A DNA stretch of 37,038 nucleotides from Bacteroidota bacterium (GTDB lineage: Bacteria; Bacteroidota; Rhodothermia; Rhodothermales; Rubricoccaceae): NCBI GenBank assembly GCA_022561755.1, contig JADFQN010000012.1, positions 1 through 37,038 of the forward strand, written 5' to 3'. Positions 8,724 to 17,600 of the stretch are shown here, in pieces. The translations under genes were made by a program, and so were the position numbers. The notes under the pieces were generated by a model. That model searched no databases. It had not been told where the DNA came from and saw only the letters and a program-made list of their open reading frames with translations. Position 1 is the stretch's first letter, and each line of letters opens with the position of its first letter.

Positions 8724-9161
8724 ATGCCGGCAGTTTCCACGTCAACATCCGCACGCGAAGAGCGGTCCAGCCCTGTAGCAGGGCGCCATCTTGCACGCCT
8801 CGCCGTTGATGCGGCACACGAGAAAAAAGCGATCGATGTGACGGTGATGGACCTGCGTGGTATTTGGGACGAGGTGGACTATTTCGTGATCTGCACGGGC
8901 GAGACCGATGTGCAGATTCGCGCCATTGTAGAGTCGGTGGTGGAGAAACTGAAGGACGAAGCTGGTGAGCGGCCATCGCACAGAGAAGGCATTCCGGGCT
9001 TTTCCCGCTGGATTGTGCTGGATTACTTTGATCTCGTGGTCCACGTGTTCAATCCAGAGCTTCGTTCGTACTACGACCTCGAACGGCTGTGGGGTGATGC
9101 GCCTACCGAGCGTGTAGCAGACGGTACTATGGAGATCGCACTTTTGTTAGAGGATGAATGA
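8724..9161 (+). CDS. rsfS: ribosome silencing factor RsfS
   Basis: HEKKAIDVTVMDLRGIWDEVDYFVICTGETDVQIRAI...WIVLDYFDLVVHVFNPELRSYYDLERLWGDA; start trimmed from 8646 to ATG 8724. Confidence 0.93.
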   Translation: MPAVSTSTSAREERSSPVAGRHLARLAVDAAHEKKAIDVTVMDLRGIWDEVDYFVICTGETDVQIRAIVESVVEKLKDEAGERPSHREGIPGFSRWIVLDYFDLVVHVFNPELRSYYDLERLWGDAPTERVADGTMEIALLLEDE

Positions 9162-9664
9162 TGCGGTTGCTCCTTCCCCTGGTTCTGATGGTTGGCCTGG
9201 CGGCGTGCGCCGGGTCCGGGGACGACTCGGTCTCGCCGGACGAACTGTTCGGCCATCGCTACGAGGGCATTGCCCCTGACGGGCGCGAGACGGTGCTCAT
9301 CGAGCCCGCGGATTCGTCGGAGGTCTACATCGAGCTCCCTGTATTTCTCGACAGCGTTCACGTGCGCTCCGCTCACCGCGAAGCGCTGCCCGGCGAGGCC
9401 GTGCCGGTAGAGGTGCTCATAAAAGGCGCCTTGCCCGACGCTTGCTCTGAGTTGAACGAGGCCACGCAGGAGCGGATGGAGCACTTCGTCGAAGTCACCC
9501 TCACCGTCCGCCGTCCGCGTGGGGCTATCTGTACCGAAGTGGTCCGGCCCTTTCGCTTTTACCTCCCGCTCGACGGCACGTTTGCACCCGGTTCGTATTC
9601 GCTGCGAATCAACGGGGCAGCGCATCCCTTCCGCATCCGCGAAGGCGGCGTAGAGAACGGCTGA
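9158..9664 (+). CDS. hypothetical lipoprotein
   Basis: Signal/lipobox LMVGLAACAGSG; 4-bp overlap with rsfS. Confidence 0.6.
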   Translation: MMRLLLPLVLMVGLAACAGSGDDSVSPDELFGHRYEGIAPDGRETVLIEPADSSEVYIELPVFLDSVHVRSAHREALPGEAVPVEVLIKGALPDACSELNEATQERMEHFVEVTLTVRRPRGAICTEVVRPFRFYLPLDGTFAPGSYSLRINGAAHPFRIREGGVENG

Positions 9665-10077
9665 TGAACCGAGCGGCCCGGTTGTTTCTGGTGATGGGGG
9701 CCCTGAGCGGCGCAACAGCAGTTATGGCCGGCGCGTTTGGCGCGCACGCTATCGCCGAGTCGGTAACGCCTGAGAGGCTGGCCACATTCAAGACGGGAGC
9801 GCAGTACCAACTGATTCACTCGCTCGCACTCCTTCTGGTCGGAATTATTGTCGAGCGTCTTCCCTCGAAGGTCGTCCAATGGTCCGGCCGGCTTTTTCTT
9901 GCCGGCGTTATTCTGTTCTCCGGCAGCCTCTACGCCCTTGTTCTAGTGGATTTGCCTGCCTTCGGGGTCATCACGCCCTTTGGCGGCCTGGCCTTTATTT
10001 GCGGATGGCTTCTGCTCGCGTGGGGCGCGTGGAAAGCGCAGGCCGAACTCAGCCTTCCTCCTCAAACAGAATCATGA
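9664..10077 (+). CDS. DUF423 family membrane protein
   Basis: GALSGATAVMAGAFGAHAI...TFKTGAQYQLIHSLALLLVG...LFLAGVILFSGSLYAL...ITPFGGLAFICGWLLLAWGAW. Confidence 0.92.
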   Translation: MNRAARLFLVMGALSGATAVMAGAFGAHAIAESVTPERLATFKTGAQYQLIHSLALLLVGIIVERLPSKVVQWSGRLFLAGVILFSGSLYALVLVDLPAFGVITPFGGLAFICGWLLLAWGAWKAQAELSLPPQTES

Positions 10078-10399
10078 ACGAGGGGGCCAGGTTATTGTCC
10101 TTGGCCAAGGCGTAGAGCACATCGGCTGCCTCGTCGGGTGTTTGGAAGACACCATGTTCCTGCCCGTCTACGGCCAGCGCGTAGTCGATTTCACCGTCTT
10201 CGTCGGCATCGAGGTCTTCCCATTCGATGGCTTCCTCTATCAGAAACACATCGCGCTCAGGATCGAACGAGGCGAGGTAGCGCTCACGCACGCTCTCCTT
10301 GTCGATGAGGCTCACGTTGCCGAAGGCGCCGTATTCGGGGTCATAGAAAAGCGCCTCGAGGAGGAGCTGGCGGGCGAACTGCTCGGCGTTGAACGCCAT
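10049..10399 (-). CDS. hypothetical acidic protein with a DxDxDG loop
   Basis: MAFNAEQFARQLLLEALFYDPEYGAFGNVSLIDKES...EWEDLDADEDGEIDYALAVDG; convergent overlap with the DUF423 gene. Confidence 0.65.
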   Translation of the reverse strand: MAFNAEQFARQLLLEALFYDPEYGAFGNVSLIDKESVRERYLASFDPERDVFLIEEAIEWEDLDADEDGEIDYALAVDGQEHGVFQTPDEAADVLYALAKDNNLAPSFMILFEEEG

Positions 10400-10430
10400 G
10401 GTGGGGACCGGTGGGTGAGGGTGAGATTCA

Positions 10431-10550
10431 AGGAGTCTGTCGGACTTAGGATGATTCTACTGCGGCGGCAATAAATCGGCCCATTTCCCCGTCTGCCTCG
10501 TTACAGCCTGCCCCGCCTTGGCGGGGAACCCCTAAGCCCGACAGACTCCT
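10431..10550. repeat. family A palindromic element, copy A1, with nested 21-nt hairpin at 10505-10525
   Basis: Arms AGGAGTCTGTCGGACTTAGG / CCTAAGCCCGACAGACTCCT; internally deleted relative to A2/A3. Confidence 0.82.
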
Positions 10551-10670
10551 AGGAGGCTGTTGAATTACGTGCTCTGTCGCCGAGACAGCCTGCCCCGACT
10601 TGTCGGGGAGCGCATCTCGGTCGAGAGGTGCCGTCGCAGGCAGGATGACGTATTTCAAAAGACTCGTAGG
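10551..10670. repeat. family B palindromic element, copy B1, with nested 21-nt hairpin at 10587-10607; directly abuts A1
   Basis: aggaggctgttgaattacgtgctctgtcgccgagac...gatgacgtatttcaaaagactcgtagg, homologous to B2. Confidence 0.82.
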
Positions 10671-10679
10671 GCCGGCAGG

Positions 10680-11444
10680 TTACGGCGCGGGCCCGCTCAC
10701 GGTTTCGTGTGATGCGTCTTTCAAGAAGGATCGAATGTACGCGAACGCCTCCGAACCGTGGAATGAAATAAGGGTCACGTCGAACAGACCGGCGAAGTGC
10801 TTAAGGAAGCGGGCCGCGACCTCGGTTTCTTCCACGGGTCGGCCGAGTTCATGCGCCAGCGACGTCACGCCTCGGTCGCTAATCCCGCACGGCACAATGA
10901 GGTTGAACCAATCCAGGTCCGTGTTCATATTGAAGGCGAAGCCGTGCATGGTCACCCACCGGCTGCACCGAATGCCCAGCGCGCAGATCTTCCGCTCAGG
11001 CCCGCGCACGTCGGGGCCTATCCACACACCGGTGCGCCCCTCGATGCGCCCAGCGTGCAGGCCGTAGTCGGCGCACGTGAGCATGATGGCCTCTTCCAAC
11101 GTGCGGAGGTAGCGGTGGATGTCCTTAAAGAAGTGGTCGAGGTCCAGGATCGGGTAGCCGACGAGTTGCCCAGGCCCGTGGAATGTGATGTCGCCGCCCC
11201 GATCCACCGGGATGAACTCGGCGCCACGTTCCGAAAGCATCGGCTCGGACAGCAGCAGATTTGCACGGGTTCCGCTCTTTCCCAGTGTATACACAGGCGG
11301 ATGCTCCACCAGCAACAAGGAATGGGGGAGATGGGCGGGGGGAATGCTTCGCTTCGCTGCGATCAGGCGCGCCTGCACCTCTCGCTGAAGCTCCCAAGCT
11401 TCACGGTACCCCACTTGGCCCAAATGGCAAACAGCAACGTCCAT
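10680..11444 (-). CDS. lipB: octanoyltransferase LipB
   Basis: [89 protein letters not shown]. Confidence 0.96.
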   Translation of the reverse strand: MDVAVCHLGQVGYREAWELQREVQARLIAAKRSIPPAHLPHSLLLVEHPPVYTLGKSGTRANLLLSEPMLSERGAEFIPVDRGGDITFHGPGQLVGYPILDLDHFFKDIHRYLRTLEEAIMLTCADYGLHAGRIEGRTGVWIGPDVRGPERKICALGIRCSRWVTMHGFAFNMNTDLDWFNLIVPCGISDRGVTSLAHELGRPVEETEVAARFLKHFAGLFDVTLISFHGSEAFAYIRSFLKDASHETVSGPAP

Positions 11445-11648
11445 ACGTGCTCGCGCCCGGTACTTTTGGCCGGCTAGGATCTCTTCACAGTAGATGTCGT
11501 GAGATCGGGTCGAGGATAGTCTGAGGCCGATTCAAGGCCCGCGAGGAGGTCGGGGCACAAGTCCCGGACCCTGCTCTGCGGGGAGTGCAACGCCGAAACG
11601 GTCCAGAATGGGCCGGAACGGTCCTTCATGGCGTACTGTGAACAGGCC

Positions 11649-14600
11649 CTAGTTGGAGAACGATACGCGGAAGCTGAAGCCGCCGTTGATCAACGAAGTA
11701 GACGGGATCTGGCTGCCTCGGCTATCGATGGATTCATACCGGACAAACACGTCCATGTTCACCTGATTGGAGATGGCGTAGGAGAGTCGGGGTTCGAGCG
11801 TCAGCCGCGTCGATCCGGTATCCTGGAGGGGGGTGAGCTCCGAACCCCGAAGGATATCTTCGAGGTCGTTCTTGAGGAAGTGTATAAAGTTGATGTTGTT
11901 TGAGCGGGTAAGCGTGAGTGAGAACCGGACGTTATTGTTCAGCCGCCGACGCCCAAAGAGGGGGATGCGTAGCCCCGTCTTTGAATACGTCAGCCGGAGC
12001 GAGAGTTCATCTGTTGTGTTCTCGCTGACACTCGCCGAAGCCGCCGAAAGCGAACGGGAATTGCTCTGGTTCCAGGAAAAATCGGACTGGAGGCCGCCCT
12101 TCCACGCTACGTTGACGCCAAGCAAAGGCTGGAAACGCTCGTTCACGATGGCCGTCGATGGCTCTCGGAAGGGGATCTCCGATATGAGTGTCTGGTTCCT
12201 GGTTCCTCCGCCCGCCAGAGGGACCTGGATGTTCTCGGACGATAGGGACGTTCCGGCGGCCGCGTTGGAGTTGTAACTGAGGTCGTACGTTGCCGAATAT
12301 CCATGCCGGAGCGTTACCTGATTGGCGAGCGCCCTGAAGAGCGGCCAGCGCGAAAGTCCGGAATAGTTGATTTCCCAGTTTGGGAGGGGCAGGACGAAGA
12401 ACCCGCGTGGCCCGAACGAACCCATGCCCGAGGCAAACGCGGACTGGAAATCGGCGGCCAGGCTCGATCTTGTGAGCACGTCCGAGAAAAGCGTGTCTTG
12501 CGCCGCGCCTCCCTCCGCCGCATCGGCCTCGTAGCGCTGCCGGTGTATTTCAAGCAGGCGCTCATACGACCCTCCAAACGCAACAACAGTTGACTTCCCG
12601 CCACCTCGCTCTACGGCGGGGCGCTCAACCAGACGTCCGTTTTCAATTTCCAGCGTGATGTCCTCGCTCTGGTCCCAATTTGCGTCCCAGGTAAGGTCTA
12701 CCCTCAGTTCGGGCGTAAGGCGGATTGACGTGCGTGCGTTGATGTGGTGGACATTGCCGAGGATGTCGTGAAACTGGAGGCCTTCGGATAGAATACGGTC
12801 ACGCAGGGGTATCCTGCGTTCGAGAGAGAGGCGATATCCGAGAGAAGGCCCTTCGCCCAGCAGGGCATCGTAGAGGGAGAAATTGTTTCCCCTAAGCCCG
12901 GAAGCCGCCGTGGATCGTGTACCGTTATAGGTGATCGTGAAGTCTTCAACGCCTGTAACGGCGAGGAAGAGCTTTCTGCCAATGGAGGCAAAGCTGGGCA
13001 GCCTTGGGCGGCGGCGTTCCTCCGCATCCTCCTGGCCTTCGTCATCGGCTTGCTCGGCGTCCGTTGGTTCGCCTTCATCGGTTGGTCGATCGCGTCCGCG
13101 TCCGCGGTCGTCCCCACGTCCCCGGTCGCCCTGCTGTTCAGCTTGTTCGATGTTTCGGTAGAAGGAGAAGAGCCGCCAGAACTCGCGCGGCTGGAGCCGA
13201 AGACCTCCTCGAATGGTTGACGATGCATTCACATTGGCAACAATCGTGTCATCAACCTCCTGACTGTAGTTCCACGCGAATTGCGAGCCGTAGGCGATGG
13301 GTTGTGGGCGGAACCATCGGAGAAACTGGACGCGGTCGAATTGCGGCTGGAAGGTGCCGGTCACGTTCTGTGAGTAGGAGTTCGTAAGGATTTGGCGCTC
13401 TCCGTTGAACACTCCTCCAAGCACCTCGCCAAGAGGAAGCACATTCAACGCGGTGATTTCCTGGATGATGTATCCCTGATTCCTCAAGTCGTTAACGTTT
13501 AATGAATCAGGAATACCAAAGTCCCGCCGCGCGATTCCGCCGGGCGCAAAGGCCTCCTCATTGCTGATGTCGTACTCCCTTGTCGTACCAAGCGAATCAC
13601 GGACGAAGAGGTTGAACCCTGCCTCAGCGCCCGCACCGTCAAGGCTTTGGGAAACGTCCGAACGATAACTGAGCACAAGGAACGTGAAGGGATTGTAGGC
13701 GAGGTCAAACGTTCTTCCGTGCCCGAACCGATGATCCCGACGCGTCGGGTAGAGAAAGCGCTCTGGTACGCCCTGGTTAACCGGGTTGTTGATCACCTCG
13801 TCAATTGGGCGCTCCCTGTTGTCTGTTACCGATCTGTCGGCATCGGCGCTGAACGTAAACGATTGAGGTAGATAGTTGAGGCGCAGCTTGCCCAGGATGC
13901 CGAGCACGGGCACGTTCTCGACAAACCAGAACGGACGCACCGAACGGGCGCGCGGCACAGACAGCCGATAGGTGAAGGAGGCCGACCACCGATCGGAATC
14001 TCCGAACTGGCTGAAGGGCGACCGCGAGCGAGAAGCGGAGTTCGTGTACACCAGCGACACGCCGTCAATGGTATAGCGCAGCCACGGAGATCGGCTTCCA
14101 CTCTTCGAAAGGGGGATGCGGATGGACCGGGAAAACGTTGATGTCTCGCTTTCTCCTATAATCTGATCGACGCGATCCTGACGCTCTTCCTGTGTGAGGT
14201 CAGGGTCTTCCTCCGCCTGGGCAATGAGTTCCTCTACACGGATATCGCCCCGGCGCGGCGAATAACGCGGCGTGCTCTGGCTTTGTTGAATGGATAGCGA
14301 GATGGGCATACTCCATCCGAACCGCTCGGGCAAGAACTTGTGAGCGTTGAACGTAGCCAACACGCTGTAGTCCTGCTTGTCGCTAAAGCTGCGGCCGCCG
14401 AGGCTGCTTCCCAGTTCTCCGAACCCGTCCGTTTGCCGGCTGAAACGTGCGTTTATACTCGCAACATCGGCCAACTGCAACGTGGCGCGGGCATACGCAC
14501 TCCAACCGCTCTCTTCGTCGTAACCGGTTACGCGCAGTTCGTTGAACCATACTTCCACGTTCTCGAGAGGCGCCGTTGTTCCGCCCTCCGCATTTCGGAC

Positions 14601-17600
14601 CCCGATGGCTATGGTGTTTATGCTCTGAATTGATGGATTGCCGCGGATGGTAATTCGGGTTCCGGGCGGGGCGCCTTCAGGGGTTCTGTTGTTCGAATAA
14701 CGCTCATCCCTGGGTATCGACGGGTCGTTGTCGCGCTCTACTTTTAGCTGGTTGAGCTCGCTGAGCACGACATTGATGGAATTGCGATCCACCGTTTCTG
14801 TGCCTACGGGCACGTTAGTCTGCCAGAGGCTGTCAGGATTCACCAGCTGCCCGTCCGGAATCACGTAAGGATAGAGGGGCTGCTCGTACTCGTAGTAGTC
14901 TTCCGTTTGGTTGTCGCCAAGCCGGATGAATACGCGCACGGAGTCGCGCTCCTCGAATCCTTCCGCGTGGGTAAACATGCGGAGGTTCGAATACTTCGTG
15001 AGGTCATGACTGTTAGTGGAAAACGGCTTGTAGATCGCCCGGCTCGTTTCTTCCGGCAGGTTCTCCACCCTGAACACAAGCGCTTGCTCCCGCTGGCGAA
15101 TCAGGTTTCCGGAGATGTCCGGCGTTCTGCTGACCAGCGCGCCAACCGGAGTTGCGTACTGGTTCGGGTTTTCTTCGTTGTTGATGGTTTCAATGAACAA
15201 CCGTGGCGGGATCCGAGGTGGTATGGTTCCGGGTGTCCGGTCGTCAATACCCACGTTGTCCGACTTGAGCCATCGGCTTCCCACGATCTCGAGCGTGGCG
15301 AACCGCAAGGTCGCGGGCCTGTCATGCCCGGTCGACCATATCCGCATGAACTCGATCGACGAGAAATCCTCGATCCCGCCGATGGCCTCGCGCTCTTCGC
15401 TCCGAACAGGAATGCGGATCACATACCATCTTTGCCCGGATTCCGTATCAATGACGTTTTGGAAGAAGGGGCTGGCGAGGATGCCTGCGCTATCCAGTGG
15501 GATGGTGTAGCGGAAGTGCCTCTCAGCCGCATCCAGCGATTGATTGCCGTTCAGATCCTCCGAATCCGGCTGTCTGGAGTTACCGGTCGTGCCAGCGTCG
15601 GATATTTTTTGCTGACTTTCAAAAGCATTCAGTTCCAGCCCTGGGAAGAACCTGCTAAACCGCTCTTGCAACGTGGCCCGTCCCCCTTCGAAGCGGTTGC
15701 CGCTGTTGAAGTAGGCCGAGTCGTCGAAGTGATGGAAATCGTCTGCCGAGGGGTCTTCGTTCGCACGCGCGAACTCCATCGAACCCTGCGAAAGGCCAGC
15801 CAGGAACTCGCTGAAAAAAGTACGTTCGTCCGTTTCATAGTCCGTTCCTCCGGGGTTTACTAGCGAAGAGCGGAGGCCGTCCAGGCCAAGATCCTCTGTC
15901 TGCCCCGTGGTGTCGTCGTAGTCAACAGTTGTGGAGGTTTGTCCATCCGGCAGGCGGCCCCAGACGTCCGAGTTGCTCGGTTCAATTGGCACCTCGCGGA
16001 GCCCGTCCTCGTTGTTGAATTGGTGGTTGGGGATGACGTCCTCGCTGACCTGGCCGAGGTCGATGTGCAGCACCGCCCCCGGCGCAATTTCCTCCGTGCC
16101 GTTGCGCCCTCCCAGCGGCGAGAAAATGAACTCTACAAACTCGATGTTGTTGCGCCCGCCGAAGTCGGTGAAGCCTTCGGGCAGGCGCTGCACCATCCCG
16201 CCCCACGCCGTTTGCGGGTTCGCGTTGTACGTGGTTTCGAACTCACCATTGTAGTTGTACGGTCCTCGCTGCGCGGGGTCGATGTAGAGGTCGAGCGTGG
16301 TGAGGGTTTCCGGTTCGCCGCGTCGAGGATCACGGTCCGGGAATATCTCGCGGATGCCCAATTGGCGTGTCGCCCGGGTTGTACAATCAACTTCACTGCA
16401 CAGGTCCCCTCGGTAGGTACTGGCAAGAACGGAATACCACGAGAAAAGACCGCGCCAGTTGGAGGGAAGGAGAGGTTCTGTAACTGGGGTGCCGGCCGTC
16501 CAGGACATCGCGCCCTCGGGGCCGGAGCCGCTTGGCGCTGCGGCCAAACGCCACGCGCCGGGCTGAAGAAGAGAGAAGACGTTTTCGACGCCCTCGAAGT
16601 CGTCAATAAACGACAGGCCGGTAAGCTCGTCCTCGTAGAAATCGCGACTGAGTGCGTTCAACGCATCACGCTCCTGGTTGAACGCGAACGTTTGCGGATG
16701 CCCTGGGTTGAGTTGTGCGAACTCTGCCTTCAACTCAAAGCGGCTCGGCGCGCGCGTTTGGAGGAATGGCAGCGCGTCGATCGCGCGGGTTAGCCAGCGC
16801 GGCTCGGCTTCAAATCGCCCGTCGACTCCCCATATGGTGTTGTTCAGAGGCTCTTCGCCAATCCGATACTTGTCGATAAGAGGGCGTTCGGAGAGGCGCA
16901 TCCACGTTGCGCCCAGTTGCACATCATCTCCGAGCGTGTAGTTAGCGCGAAGGCCCAAAAGCGTTTTGCTGCCAATGGAAGCGAACTGGTTGCGCTCGTA
17001 GTCGATTCGCAGATTCTGGCCCGGTGTCAAGAATGCCGGGTTGGTTATTTCAACCGTGCCGCTGGCATCGTTGACTGTGTAGTCGACGCCCTCCGTCAAC
17101 TCGATAGAACCGGATGTAACGCTGACCGAGCCCTCCACAATGGCAAACCCCAACTCATAAACCGATTGAACCGAACTACGGTAGGAACCAGCAATTGCGT
17201 AGTTGTTTATGTTGCTTATTCGATCCGCCGAGCTCGAGGTGGTGGTGTACAATGTGTCAAAAACAAAGTCATCAATCGCATCCTCTGTATTGGTTCCCAG
17301 AAACGAGATGTCCAGCCCTTCGATCTCGCCGTTGAGTACGCTACGCAGGTATGCGCCAAAAGGCTCACGCACAGGGAAGATGATGCGCCCTGAACCGGCG
17401 TCGATGGTCTGGCCCTCTCTGAAGTCGAAAACGTCGTCGGGTTGTGCGGCGCCGTCTCGGTTCAGGCGGTCCAGGCCCAGCGTCTGGAGAAGAGTTTGCT
17501 GCAGGCCAATCGTAACGCCGGGCAGGGTTCGCTGGGGCGTGCTTCCACTAGGCTTGTAGCTTACGTCAACGTCGAATGCATCTGCCCTGAGCGAGCGGCC

